In this document: positions 18,806 through 27,762 of the stretch, piece after piece
Layout: each line of letters starts with the position of its first letter
How positions within the stretch are numbered: position 1 is the stretch's first letter
Assembly: GCA_963812335.1 (NCBI GenBank)
Contig: CAWEUU010000004.1
Coordinates: 1 to 64,000 of the forward strand
DNA: 64,000 bases
Source: VRUE01 sp963812335
GTDB lineage: Bacteria > Actinomycetota > Thermoleophilia > Solirubrobacterales > 70-9
Reading direction: 5' to 3'
Translations under genes and position numbers: made by a program
The notes under the pieces: generated by a model
Seen by the model: only the letters and a program-made list of their open reading frames with translations
The model's database searches: none
What the model was told of the DNA's origin: nothing

Positions 18806-20875
18806 AATGCCACCGATTGTAAATAAATCCGGTCGTAAGAGGCCGAAAACCGCAAAAGACCGTACATAAGCCCGGTGTTCAGGCAGTCGCGCCGGCCGTC
18901 GGCCCGCTGCTCGACCAGGCTCGCGATCTCGCTCGATGATCTTGTTGATGTCGAAGTCCTTGGGCGTGTAGACGCCGTCGACGCCGGCCTCGCGCAGGCG
19001 CTCGGCGTCGGCGGGGGGGATGATGCCGCCGGCGACGACGGGGGCCTCGACGCCCTCGGCACGCAGGCGCTTGACGACCTCGGGCACGAGCTCGAGGTGG
19101 GAGCCGGAGAGGATCGAGAGGCCGATCACGTCGACGTCCTCCTGTAGGGCCGACTCGGCGATCTCCTCGGGCGTCAGCCGGATCCCCTGGTAGATCACCT
19201 CCATGCCGGCGTCGCGGGCGCGCAGCGCGATCTGCTCGGAGCCGTTGGAGTGCCCGTCTAGCCCCGGCTTGCCGACGAGGATCTTGATCCGGTGGCCGAT
19301 CCGCTCGGAGACCTCGTCGACGCGGGCGCGGATCGCCGCCAGCTCGTCAGCGTGCCCGGGGGGCGCGGCGCCCTCGACGCCGGTCGGGGCGCGGTAGGCG
19401 CCGAAGGCCTCGCGCAGCACCTGCGACCACTCGCCGGTCGTCGCGCCCGCCTTGGCGGCGGCGATCGTCGCCGGCATCACGTTGGCGCTCTCGTCGGCTG
19501 CGACGCTGCCGAGCTCCTCCAGCGCCGCCCGCACAGCGTCCTCGTCGCGCTCGGCCTTCCAGCGCTCGAGCGCCTCGACCCGTTCGCGCTCGACCTCGGG
19601 GTCGGGGGTAAGGATGCCGCCGTCGGCGCCCGCGGTCAGCGGCGAGTCCTCCGTCTCGGTGAAGCTGTTCTGCCCGACGACCTTCAGCTCGCCGCTCTCG
19701 ATCCGGGCGACGCGCTCGCGGTGGGACTCGACCAGGCGCGACTTCATATAGGGGACGGCGGCGACCGCGCCGCCATGCTCCTCGACCACGGCCATCTCGG
19801 CGCGGGCGCCCTCGCTCAGCTCCTCGACCAGGCCGTCCATCACGAGCGAGCCCTCGAACAGGTCGGGGTACTCGAGCAGGTCGGTCTCGTTGGCGAGCAC
19901 CTGCTGGATCCGCAGGCTCCACTGCTGGTCCCAGGGGCGGGGCAGGCCCATCGCCTCGTTCCAGGCGGGAAGCTGGATCGCGCGGGCGCGGGCGTCACGG
20001 GAGAGCGTCACCGCCAGCGCCTCGAGCACGATCCGCTGGATGTTGTTCTCCGGCTGCGCCTCGGTCAGGCCGAGCGAGTTGACCTGCACGCCGTAGCGGA
20101 AGCGCAGCATCTTCTCGTCGGTCACCCCGTAGCGCTCGCGGCCGATCTCGTTCCACAGCGCCCCCATCGCGCGCAGCTTGGCGATCTCCTCGACCATGCG
20201 GATGCCGGCGTTGACGAAGAAGGAGATGCGGCCGAAGACCTTGGGGAAGTCCTCGTCGGCGACCTGGCCGCGGGCTTTGACTTCGTCGAGCACGGCGATC
20301 CCGGTCGAGAGCGCGTAGGCGATCTCCTGCACCGGCGTCGCGCCCGCCTCCTGCAGGTGGTAGCTGCAGATGTTGGTCGGGTTCCAGCGCGGCACCTCGT
20401 TGACCGTGAAGGCGACCATGTCGGCGATCAGCCGCATCGAGGGCTCGGGCGGGAAGGCGTAGGTGCCGCGCGAGAGGTACTCCTTGATGATGTCGTTCTG
20501 CGTCGTCCCGGTCAGCGCGGCCCGCTCGACGCCGTTCTCCTCGGCGACGGTGACGTAGAGGCCGAGCAGCCAGGCGGCGGTCGCGTTGATCGTCATCGAG
20601 GTGTTCATCTCCCCGAGCGGAATGCTGTCGAGCAGCTGGTGCATGTCGCCCTTGTGGGCGATCGAGACGCCGACCTTGCCGACCTCGCCGCGGGCGAGCA
20701 CATGGTCGGGGTCGTAGCCGGTCTGGGTCGGCAGGTCGAAGGCGACCGAGAGGCCGGTCTGGCCCTTTTCGAGGTTGCGCCTGTAGAGCTCGTTGGAGCG
20801 ACGGGCATCGGAGTGGCCGGCGTAGGTGCGCATCACCCACGGTCGGTCGCGCTCGGGCAGTCGGTGCTCGGCCAT
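18802..20875 (-). CDS. ecm: ethylmalonyl-CoA mutase (MeaA-like), frameshift near C-terminus
   Basis: Adenosylcobalamin-dependent mutase converting (2R)-ethylmalonyl-CoA to methylsuccinyl-CoA. The start block WVMRTYAGHSDARRSNELYR, the barrel segments AFDLPTQTGYDPDH, GEMNTSMTINATAAWLLGLY and PTNICSYHLQEAGATPVQEI, and the C-terminal B12 domain GKPGLDGHSNGSEQIALRARD (DxHxxG base-off motif) followed by GLSILSGSHLELVPEVV are all in one chain, as in Ecm/MeaA. The ATG at 20875 is preferred because TATCAT lies 7 nt upstream. Near 18925 a one-base shift replaces the expected ISEIASLVEQ ending; without correction the frame runs on into the Fic gene to 18530. A stop near 18879 after a further shift is possible. 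Confidence 0.93.
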
Positions 20876-20882
20876 GCTCCGC

Positions 20883-20888
20883 ATGATA
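20883..20888 (-). promoter_or_regulatory. -10 box of leaderless ecm
   Basis: TATCAT on the minus strand, 7 nt before the ATG at 20875, in a locally AT-rich stretch. Confidence 0.5.
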
Positions 20889-20953
20889 TTTGCGCGGCGG
20901 GAAAAACGGCGTTCATCGGTCACGGTGCGCATCTTTTCCCCGAGGCTCGTGTT

Positions 20954-20959
20954 TAGGCT
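20954..20959 (+). promoter_or_regulatory. -10 box of leaderless secreted-protein gene
   Basis: TAGGCT, 8 nt before the ATG at 20968, no Shine-Dalgarno. It lies divergent to the ecm promoter. Confidence 0.45.
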
Positions 20960-20967
20960 GCGGAACG

Positions 20968-21663
20968 ATGAATCGACGGATCGCAGCCATTCCCGCCGCC
21001 GCGTTGCTCGTGGCGCTGGCCCTCGCGTCCGGCGCGAGCGCCGCCGTGATCGGGGTCTATCGCAACAGCCTCGACTCGACCGCCCTGCGAGGCCAGATCG
21101 TCAAGCTCAGCGGCGATCGCTGTGGGCGAGGCGGGTCCGAGCGCGCTCTGCGCATCGTCGTCGGCAAGCGCACCAAGGAATGCGCCTACCGCACGCCTGT
21201 GATCGGCCGTGACCTCGAAGTGGCCGCAACCGGGCGCCTGCTGCAGGGCACGCCCAAGGCGGTTCAGCGCCGCGCCTTCCTGACGCTCAACCTTCGCGCC
21301 GGCGGCGCCGGCGCGCGCTACCAGCTGCTGCTGTTCCCGCTGCAGCGCAAGGCGCAGCTGCGCCGCGTCACCACCGACGGCAAGATCGAGTACATGCGCG
21401 TCGAGCGCGGTGTGCGGGCTAAGGGCATCAACCAGGCGAACCAGATGCGCCTGCGCGCCTTCAACGTGACCAGCGGTCCGGACAAGGGCAAATGCCGCAT
21501 CCTCGCCTTCGTCGGCAAGCAGCTCGTCGCCGAGGTCTCCGACCCGGCGGCCGGTCAGCTGCAGGGCCGCACCTCGGGCTTCGGCCTGGGGGCGGCGGGC
21601 AACGCCAAGGGCGCCCTCGGCAGCTTCGACGATGTCGTGGTCCGCGTCCCGAGTCCTTACTAG
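20968..21663 (+). CDS. hypothetical secreted protein (possible concanavalin-like domain)
   Basis: 231 residues, intact frame. Signal peptide in residues 1-25 (IPAAALLVALALASGASA, cut before AVIGVYRNSLD). The mature chain is beta-rich, with CGRGG and KECAYRTPVIGRDLEVAATGRLL, then RAFLTLNLRAGGAGARYQLL and the end RTSGFGLGAAGNAKGALGSF, DDVVVRVPS. Such strands and the closing FDDVVV phrase resemble LamG/concanavalin-like lectin folds of extracellular proteins; the match is by appearance only. It lies between ecm and clpS. Confidence 0.65.
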   Translation: MNRRIAAIPAAALLVALALASGASAAVIGVYRNSLDSTALRGQIVKLSGDRCGRGGSERALRIVVGKRTKECAYRTPVIGRDLEVAATGRLLQGTPKAVQRRAFLTLNLRAGGAGARYQLLLFPLQRKAQLRRVTTDGKIEYMRVERGVRAKGINQANQMRLRAFNVTSGPDKGKCRILAFVGKQLVAEVSDPAAGQLQGRTSGFGLGAAGNAKGALGSFDDVVVRVPSPY

Positions 21664-21679
21664 AGGCTTTCTGCACATA

Positions 21680-21976
21680 ATGATGGCGATGTCGACGACG
21701 ATCGAGAAGCCGCGCGAGGCCGGGCCCGACTCAGGCCTGGGCGGCAACTGGCGGGTGATCGTGCGCAACGACAACCACAACACCTTCGATCACGTCGCCG
21801 AGACCCTGGCCCGAGTGCTGCCCGGCGTCACCGTCGCCCGCGGCCATGAGATCGCCGACACGATCCACAGCAGCGGCCAGGCGATCGTCTGGAGCGGCGC
21901 CCGCGAGCCCGCCGAGCACTACTGGGAGCAGCTCAGCGCCGCCGGGTTGACCCTGGCGCCTCTGGAGCGCGGCTAG
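21680..21976 (+). CDS. clpS: ATP-dependent Clp protease adaptor ClpS
   Basis: 98-residue adaptor that hands N-degron substrates to the ClpAP/ClpCP protease. The core reads WRVIVRNDNHNTFDHVAETL (the ND-H/N-TF substrate-pocket motif), then ARGHEIADTIHSSGQAIVWSG and AEHYWEQLSAAGLTLAPLE. Short disordered N-terminal tail. Three alternative ATG codons occur at 21680, 21683 and 21689. It follows a secreted-protein gene by 16 nt. Confidence 0.9.
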   Translation: MMAMSTTIEKPREAGPDSGLGGNWRVIVRNDNHNTFDHVAETLARVLPGVTVARGHEIADTIHSSGQAIVWSGAREPAEHYWEQLSAAGLTLAPLERG

Positions 21977-21980
21977 CCGC

Positions 21981-22274
21981 CTACTCGGCGGCGACGAGCG
22001 TGTGCCAGGCGGGCAGGATCGGGATGTCGTGCATGTCGATGATCGCCGCCCGCGCCACCTCGATCTCCTCCGAGAACCAGTAGCGCTCGAAGTCGCTGCG
22101 GCTCTCCCAGACCGATGTGTGCTGGAAGGAGAGCGGGTCGTCGATCGAGCGGGTCAGCGACCAGCTCTTGGCGCCGAAGGCGGGCATCCGCGCCGCCGCG
22201 GGCTCCCAGATGTCGAGCCACTTGTCGGCCTTGAAGGGCGCGACGTGCCAGTCGAGGGTGCACACCTCAGCCAT
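21981..22274 (-). CDS. small conserved protein downstream of ccr (dimeric alpha-beta barrel-like)
   Basis: 97 residues. Compact alpha/beta content rich in Trp (LDWHVAPFKADKWLDIWEP, TSVWESRSDFERYWFSEEI, PILPAWHTLVAAE), reminiscent of ABM/dimeric alpha-beta barrel proteins. Its ATG is 2 nt after the ccr stop, so the two are translated together. A helper role in the reaction or a linked catabolic step is inferred; no family is certain. Confidence 0.65.
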   Translation of the reverse strand: MAEVCTLDWHVAPFKADKWLDIWEPAAARMPAFGAKSWSLTRSIDDPLSFQHTSVWESRSDFERYWFSEEIEVARAAIIDMHDIPILPAWHTLVAAE

Positions 22275-22276
22275 AT

Positions 22277-23539
22277 CTACGCTCCCACCTCGGCCCGGAT
22301 CGCTCCGGCGCCGTCCTCGTTCTTGCCGTCTTCCTCGGACTCGGCCCCGACCAGGATCGAGATCTTGCCGAGGTGCTTGTTTTCGTGCAGAAGCTGGTGT
22401 GCCTCGGCGACGCCGTCGAAGGGCATCGTCTTCCAGATCACCGGCCGGACCTTGCCCTCGGCCATCAGCTGGTTGGCGCGCATGCACTCGTAGGCGTTGG
22501 CGAAGTGGGAGCCGATGATCTGCTTCTGCTTCATCCACAGGTAGCGCACGTCGAAGTCGAGCTGATAGCCCGAGGTGGCGCCGCAGATCACGACTTTGCC
22601 GAACGGCTTCACGGTGAAGACGGAGGTCGGGAAGGTCGCCTGGCCGACATGCTCGAAGACGATGTCGGGGGCGTCGCCGAGGATCTCCTTGACCCGCTTG
22701 GCGAAGCCGCGCGAGGCCTTGAAGCGCTCCTTGTCGGCGGCCTTGTCGGCGAGGTTCTCCGGCGTCCGCATCATCTCACCGAACTCCTTGCGGTTTATGT
22801 AGTCAACCGCGCCCAGCTGCTTTACCAGCTCGCCCTTGTCGTCGGAGGAGACGACGCCGACCGCGTTGGCGCCGGCGGCCTTGCAGAGCTGGATCGCGAA
22901 GACGCCGAGCCCGCCCGCGGCGCCCCAGATCAGCACGTTGTGGCCGGGCTGCAGCTTGCACTGGTCGATCAGCATCCGGTAGGCGGTGAAGTAGGTCAGG
23001 CCGTAGGAGGAGGAATCGACCCAGGAGAGGTTCTGGGGGCGGGGGAGGAGCTGCTGGGCCTGCACTTTCGTGAACTGGGCAAAGGAGCCCCAGGTCGTCT
23101 CGTAGCCCCAGATCTGCTGGCTCGGCGCGGCGAGCGGATCGAGCCCGTGGACCTCGACGTCCTCGTAGGAGGCCTGGTTGCAGTGGACGACGACCTCGTC
23201 GCCCGGCTTCCAGCGGGTGACGCCCTCGCCGACCTTCCAGACGATCCCCGATGCGTCGGAGCCGCCGATGTGGTGGCCGAACTCGGGGTGGTCGCCGTAG
23301 CCGAAGACCGAGACCGGTTTGCCCAGCGCCGCCCAGACGTTGTTGAAGTTGACCCCGGCCGCCATCACGCGGACGATCACCTCGAAGGCGCCCGGCTCGG
23401 GCACCTCGATCTGCTCGAGCTGGAAGGCGTCATTGGGCTCGCCCTCGCGCTCCTCGCGGATCACCCACGCCGCCATCGTCTCCGGCAGCGTTCCGGGCTC
23501 CACATCCAAATTCGCGACTGCGCTCGTATCGACGGCCAA
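22277..23539 (-). CDS. ccr: crotonyl-CoA carboxylase/reductase
   Basis: NADPH-dependent enzyme converting crotonyl-CoA and CO2 to (2S)-ethylmalonyl-CoA, the entry step of the ethylmalonyl-CoA pathway. 420 residues, zinc-less medium-chain dehydrogenase/reductase family. Diagnostic blocks: MAAWVIREEREGEPNDAFQLE, AAGVNFNNVWAALGKPVS, GSDASGIVWKVGEGVTRWKPGDEVV, the NADPH-binding LIWGAAGGLGVFAIQLCKAAGA-type Rossmann region and FEHVGQATFPTSVF with SHFANAYECMRAN near the end. The TTG at 23539 is chosen as start because GGAGGA lies just upstream; an upstream TTG at 23578 lacks a site. Divergent from rmuC. Confidence 0.96.
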   Translation of the reverse strand: MAVDTSAVANLDVEPGTLPETMAAWVIREEREGEPNDAFQLEQIEVPEPGAFEVIVRVMAAGVNFNNVWAALGKPVSVFGYGDHPEFGHHIGGSDASGIVWKVGEGVTRWKPGDEVVVHCNQASYEDVEVHGLDPLAAPSQQIWGYETTWGSFAQFTKVQAQQLLPRPQNLSWVDSSSYGLTYFTAYRMLIDQCKLQPGHNVLIWGAAGGLGVFAIQLCKAAGANAVGVVSSDDKGELVKQLGAVDYINRKEFGEMMRTPENLADKAADKERFKASRGFAKRVKEILGDAPDIVFEHVGQATFPTSVFTVKPFGKVVICGATSGYQLDFDVRYLWMKQKQIIGSHFANAYECMRANQLMAEGKVRPVIWKTMPFDGVAEAHQLLHENKHLGKISILVGAESEEDGKNEDGAGAIRAEVGA

Positions 23540-23657
23540 ACCGGCTCCTCCAGAGGTCGTTTGCGGCGGGCGCGGCAATCCTAGATCAACGCCACGGCCA
23601 GAGGAGTGTGTCCGGGGTCGGGGCTACCTTCGTTGATTCGACGATGAAGGGAATGCC

Positions 23658-24854
23658 ATGACCGAGCTGCTGCTGATTGTTCTGCTGGCTACCGGTGTGA
23701 TCGCCGGCTATCTCGCTCTGCGCGCGTCCAAAGTGGACGGCGAGCGGGCGCAGGAGCGAAGTGGTCGTGAGACCGCTGAGAAGGAGCGCGACGAGTTGAA
23801 GGCAGTAGCCGAGGCATTGCCAGCGATTCAAGCCGAACTCGCCGCGGCGGAAGCAAAGCTGAAGATGAGCGAGGAGGAGAGGGTGCGCCTGCTCGGCGAC
23901 GAGAGGAACAAAGCCGAGAGGACCCATGACCGAGTGGGCCGCATGTTCGACGACTTCAAGGCGCTGCGCGAGGACACTTTGCCCGAGATTCTCGACAAGA
24001 CCGGAAAGGCGGCCTCCGGGACGGAGCGGATTGATCGCGGAATGACCGGCTGGATGCAAACCATTGCGAATCCACAGTCACGCGGCGCGTTTGGAGAGCT
24101 CGCGGTCGAGAACCAGCTCCGCAACTTCGGGCTGGAGTTGGGACGCGACTTCATGCGACAGGTGCCGGGTGACGATGGCCGCAAGCGGCCTGACTACATC
24201 GTTCGAACCGGCGATGGCAGCGTGATCATTGACGCGAAATTTGTCCTCGAAGAGGAGGTCGCGGATCTCGATGGCGCGTTAGAGGACGGTGACGCAGATC
24301 GGCTGATTGATTTTGGGCGCAGGCTCAGGGCCAGGGCGGAAGAGCTCGCGAAACGAGACTATTCCAAGGTTGCCGGGCGTGGTCCGGCCGTCGTTTTGCT
24401 CTACGTGCCGGTTGAGGGCGCGTATGAGGCGTTGAAGGCATTGCCCAACTTCTCCGTCGAGAAGTTCTTCCAAAAGCATCGCGTATACCTCGTGACCCCA
24501 TCTCAGCTAGGCCTAGCGCTTGGCTTGATTGCTGAGGTGGCTCACAAGGCTCGTCACGATGAGGAGGTCGGCAACGTTGCCGATGCCCTCGTCGATGTGG
24601 CCGAGCAGATGGCGGAGATGATTGATGGGCTTGATCAGCACGGGAAGCAACTCGCAACTGCTGTCAAGAGCTATGACGGCCTGGTTGCGAAGACCAGCAC
24701 TCGAAGCAAGCTCTGGAGAAAGACCACCACGGTGTTGGATTTTGCGCGGCGGCAGCCAAAGATCGAAGGTGAAGTTCGCCAGATCAGCCCTCCTCGCGAC
24801 GATGCAGAGGAGATTGCCGAGCGCTGGCGAGAGGCTTCTGGCGAGAGCGGCTAG
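23658..24854 (+). CDS. rmuC: DNA recombination protein RmuC homolog
   Basis: 398 residues. One N-terminal membrane helix (LLLIVLLATGVIAGYLAL), a long coiled coil (about residues 25-100), then the RmuC nuclease-like core: SRGAFGELAVENQLRNFGLE, RPDYIVRTGDGSVIIDAKFVLEE, KVAGRGPAVVLLYVPVEGAYE and KHRVYLVTPSQLGLALGLI. RmuC limits inversions between short repeats in E. coli. The frame is intact and the base composition is slightly less GC-rich than that of neighbours. GAAGGGAATGCC precedes the ATG. A hairpin follows 80 nt downstream. Confidence 0.92.
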   Translation: MTELLLIVLLATGVIAGYLALRASKVDGERAQERSGRETAEKERDELKAVAEALPAIQAELAAAEAKLKMSEEERVRLLGDERNKAERTHDRVGRMFDDFKALREDTLPEILDKTGKAASGTERIDRGMTGWMQTIANPQSRGAFGELAVENQLRNFGLELGRDFMRQVPGDDGRKRPDYIVRTGDGSVIIDAKFVLEEEVADLDGALEDGDADRLIDFGRRLRARAEELAKRDYSKVAGRGPAVVLLYVPVEGAYEALKALPNFSVEKFFQKHRVYLVTPSQLGLALGLIAEVAHKARHDEEVGNVADALVDVAEQMAEMIDGLDQHGKQLATAVKSYDGLVAKTSTRSKLWRKTTTVLDFARRQPKIEGEVRQISPPRDDAEEIAERWREASGESG

Positions 24855-24935
24855 TCATCCGCAGTTTGAGCGCCGAGCAGAATTAGCGCGAGACCGGGGA
24901 GGCTGATGACCAAGCGAGACGGTTACGAGACGATT

Positions 24936-24958
24936 CCCGCGTAGCAGCGCTACGCGGG
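24936..24958. terminator. hairpin terminator downstream of rmuC
   Basis: Inverted repeat CCCGCGTAGC / GCTACGCGGG, 10-bp arms and 3-nt loop, between the convergent rmuC and lipoprotein genes. No T-run. Confidence 0.6.
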
Positions 24959-25028
24959 ACATCGGGGAGGGGCCGTATCGCGCAGCGTCACTCGGCCTCA
25001 TCCGGGCCGCGATAATTCTGGGAGTCGC

Positions 25029-25571
25029 TCAGGGCAGCAGGACGTCGTTCTCGGAGGAGGAGCGGTAGGGGCCGATGACGAGGCGCGCCGGCTCGGCCCC
25101 CGGCAGGTTCTCGGCGCTGACCGTGTAGACGCCGGTGGGAAGGATCGCCTGCATGGTGACGTTGGCGTTGCGGTAGAGCGGGCCCGAGCTGATGCTCCGA
25201 CCGCGCCCGCGCACCTGCAGCCGCGAGTCGCGCCTGGTCAGGTTGGTGGCGACGAGGACGACGTTGAGCGGCTTCTTCGAGCGCACCGGAGACTGGCGCA
25301 CGTTTTGGTTCTGCGGCAGCTGCTGGGTCTGTTCGGGGCCGATCGCGATGCGGCGCGGCTGCACGAGGACTTTGTCTTCGTTGATCGCGACGCTGACCCG
25401 GGTCGGCGGCTGCGGGCGCGGATCGTTGACGTGCGTCTCGACGCCGCAGCCGGCGCCGAGCAGGATCAGCGCGACGAGGACGCCGGCGACCGTCGCGCCG
25501 GGGCGCCCTTGTCGCCCAATGCGTGACAAACGCGCCCCGCGGGCCCCTGGAGTCACCCGTCTGCTCCCCAT
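25029..25571 (-). CDS. hypothetical lipoprotein-like protein
   Basis: 180 residues. A basic N-terminus leads to a hydrophobic stretch VAGVLVALILLGAGC with a lipobox-type Cys at about residue 42; the export signal is unusually far from the ATG. The mature part has short beta strands (RVSVAINEDKVLVQPRRIAIG, LNVVLVATNLTRRDSRLQVRG, TVSAENLPGAEPARLVIGPYR) like an immunoglobulin-type domain. It follows ygfZ by 11 nt on the same strand, yet has its own TAGATT box. Confidence 0.6.
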   Translation of the reverse strand: MGSRRVTPGARGARLSRIGRQGRPGATVAGVLVALILLGAGCGVETHVNDPRPQPPTRVSVAINEDKVLVQPRRIAIGPEQTQQLPQNQNVRQSPVRSKKPLNVVLVATNLTRRDSRLQVRGRGRSISSGPLYRNANVTMQAILPTGVYTVSAENLPGAEPARLVIGPYRSSSENDVLLP

Positions 25572-25579
25572 CGCTGCGG

Positions 25580-25585
25580 AATCTA
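25580..25585 (-). promoter_or_regulatory. -10 box overlapping the ygfZ stop codon
   Basis: TAGATT, 8 nt before the ATG at 25571. Its first three bases are the stop codon of the upstream folate-binding protein gene. Confidence 0.4.
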
Positions 25586-26539
25586 GCCGAATGGCAGGTC
25601 GATGACGCGAGCCGTAACGCCATCTTCACCTACGGCCAGCTCGGCGCCGGGCTCCGCCTCGCGGCGGACGATCGCCAGCGCGATCGGGCCGCGGGCCGGG
25701 GAGACGCAGGCGCCGCCGACCCTGCCGACCTCCTTCTCGCCCAGTCGCAGGCTCGCGCCGGGCGCCGCGGGGGCGCTCAACTCGAGCCCGCGCAGGTGGC
25801 GGTTGGGACGGCCCTTGTAGTGCAGCCGGGCGACCGGCTCCTGGCCGATGTAGCAGCCCTTGGTGAAGCTGATCGCGCGCTCGACGATGCCCGCCTCGGC
25901 CGGCATCGTCTCGGCGCCCATCTCGGCGCCGAAGCGCGGCGTGCCGGCCTCGATCCGCACGATCTCCGCCGCCTCCGGCCCGACCTCGGCTGCGCCGGCG
26001 GCGAGCAGCGCCTCGCGCAGGCGCTCCGCCTCGGCCGCCCTGACGATCAGGTCGATGCCGGCGGCGGCGCCGGCGGCGAGGCAGTCGACGCCGCCGACCG
26101 TGGCCGCTTCGTTGGCGTGCTCGGGCAGCGCCGCGGTGCCGGCGAGCTCGACGCTGCGCGGCCCGATCAGCGAGAGGATCGCCCGCTCGGCGGTGACGTC
26201 GGCGATCGTCGACCTCGCGACCGATCTTGTACATCTCGAGATGCCGTTTGGCCGCCTCCAGCGCCTCCGGCTCGGTGTCGAGCCAGACCTCCTCGGACCC
26301 CGTGCGCAGCACCCGCATGTCGGCCTGCATGTGGCCCTTGCGGTCCAGCAGTGCGGCGTAGCTGGCCCTCGCCGGGGGCGAGTGCCTCGACGTCGTTGGT
26401 CAGCTGCCCCTGCAGGTACTCGACCGCCTCGCGCGCCGCTGACGATCAGCTTGCCGCGCGTCGAGCGGTCGAGCAGGCCGCATTCCTCGCGCAGCTGGCG
26501 GTACTGGGCGTCGAGCTCGATTGTGACGGGTTGGGCCAT
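25583..26539 (-). CDS. ygfZ: folate-binding protein YgfZ (CAF17/GcvT family), frameshifted
   Basis: About 318 residues. YgfZ proteins use tetrahydrofolate to help maintain iron-sulphur enzymes. Family blocks: QLREECGLLDRSTRGKLIVSG at the N-terminus, LQGQLTNDVEAL in a shifted middle section, LSLIGPRSVELAG, and the diagnostic KGCYIGQEPVARLHYKGRPNR, which contains the conserved cysteine. Indels near 26440 and 26215 displace the central 75 residues. The ATG is 7 nt after TAGAAT. The intergenic space to the multicopper oxidase holds an operator-like inverted repeat. Confidence 0.88.
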   Translation of the reverse strand: MAQPVTIELDAQYRQLREECGLLDRSTRGKLIVSGARGGRVPAGAADQRRRGTRPRRGPATPHCWTARATCRPTCGCCARGPRRSGSTPSRRRWRRPNGISRCTRSVARSTIADVTAERAILSLIGPRSVELAGTAALPEHANEAATVGGVDCLAAGAAAGIDLIVRAAEAERLREALLAAGAAEVGPEAAEIVRIEAGTPRFGAEMGAETMPAEAGIVERAISFTKGCYIGQEPVARLHYKGRPNRHLRGLELSAPAAPGASLRLGEKEVGRVGGACVSPARGPIALAIVRREAEPGAELAVGEDGVTARVIDLPFG

Positions 26540-26546
26540 CGGGCCG

Positions 26547-26552
26547 ATTCTA
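26547..26552 (-). promoter_or_regulatory. -10 box of leaderless ygfZ
   Basis: TAGAAT on the minus strand, 7 nt before the ATG at 26539, no Shine-Dalgarno. Confidence 0.5.
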
Positions 26553-26572
26553 GGAGCGTCGCGGCCCCGGGT

Positions 26573-26616
26573 TGATTTTGACGAATAGAAATTTGAATTT
26601 AGATGTGTCAAAATCA
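26573..26616. promoter_or_regulatory. inverted-repeat operator candidate upstream of metal operon
   Basis: Perfect 10-bp arms TGATTTTGAC / GTCAAAATCA separated by an AT-rich 24-nt spacer that itself contains the near palindrome AAATTTGAATTT. It lies 7 nt upstream of the multicopper oxidase ATG, in the only AT-rich gap of the region, and an encoded DtxR-like regulator sits in the operon it would control. Confidence 0.6.
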
Positions 26617-26622
26617 TCGCGG

Positions 26623-27762
26623 ATGAGCGCTCGTCGGATCAGCCGCAGGGGCCTCTTGGGGGCGGCGGCAGCGGTTCCGGCCGTGGCCGGGCTCAACGCG
26701 CTCTCGCGCGGCGGGCTCGGCGGCGAGACCGCGCTGGCCGACTCGCGGCGCGAGCGCGAGCAACGGCCACACCGGCCACGAGCTTCGCCCACGCCACCTT
26801 CGCCCCGGGCCGCAGCGTCGACCACCGCGCCAACGGCTTCGACCCGACCGAGCTGCTGCGCGACTTCGACTGGGGCAAGACGCGGCGCCTGGCCGGCGGC
26901 CGCCTGCTGCGCGAATGGACGCTCGTCGCCCAGGACAAGGAGATCGAAGTCGCCCCGGGGGTCAAGTACGAGGCCTGGACCTACAACGGCCGCGTCCCCG
27001 GGCCGACCCTGCGCGCCCGCGAGGGCGAGAAGCTGCGGATCAGCTTCGTCAACTCCTCCGAGCACCCGCACACGATCCACTTCCACGGCATCCACCCGGC
27101 GCTGATGGACGGCATGCCTGGGATCGGCGAGCGCCAGGGCGGCGGCCAGATCGAACCGGGGGAGAGCTTCACCTACGAATTCGACGCCGACGCCGTTCGG
27201 CCTCCACCTCTACCACTGCCACGTCGCGCCGCTCGCCGCCCACATCGCCCGCGGGCTCTACGGCGCCTTCATCGTCGATCCCGAAGCAGGGGCGCCCGGA
27301 GGCCGACGAGATGGTGATGGTGATGAACGGCTTCGACACCAACTTCGACCTCGCCAACGAGGTCTACGCGGTCAACACGGTCGGCTTCCACTACGTCAAC
27401 GAGCCGATCCGGGTGAAGCGCGACGAGCTGCTCCGGATCTACCTGGTCAACGTGCTCGAGTACGACCCGCTCAACTCCTTCCACGTCCACGCCAACTTCT
27501 TCCAGAACTACCCGACCGGGACCTCGCTGGAGCCGAGCGAGTACACCGACACGATCGATCCAGGGACAGGCGCAGCGCGCGATCCTCGAGATGAAGTTCC
27601 CCTTCGACGGCGACTACATGTTCCACGCCCACGTCAGCGAGTTCGCCGAGCTCGGCTGGACCGGCTTCTTCCGGGTCGGCGACCCGACGTCGCTGAGCGC
27701 GGCCGCCGCCGCAGCGGCCTACTGCAAGCTGCCCTGGGGCGGCGACGGGGGGCCGGCCTGAT
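26623..27762 (+). CDS. Tat-exported multicopper oxidase (nitrite-reductase-like), frameshifted
   Basis: About 380 residues. Twin-arginine signal SARRISRRGLLGAAAAVPAV. Copper-ligand motifs occur in order across frames: HTIHFHGIHPALMDG, LYHCHVAPLAAHIARG, NSFHVHANFFQNYPTG and MFHAHVSEFAELGWTGFF, as in two- or three-domain multicopper oxidases. Indels lie near 26760, 27195, 27285 and 27565. The stop and next start overlap as TGATG. Being first in a unit with ZIP, DtxR-like and NRAMP genes suggests oxidation of Mn(II), Fe(II) or Cu(I) at the cell surface; that is inference. Confidence 0.85.

Noticed and set aside
18806..18930. Cobalamin riboswitch linked to ecm
   Set aside because: No B12-box-like sequence, and the region lies at the 3' end of ecm, not in its leader.
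19292..20956. A 554-codon open frame opposite ecm
   Set aside because: Composition is that of an antisense frame (Asp/Val/Gly/Leu-rich without motifs), and ecm on the other strand is unmistakable.
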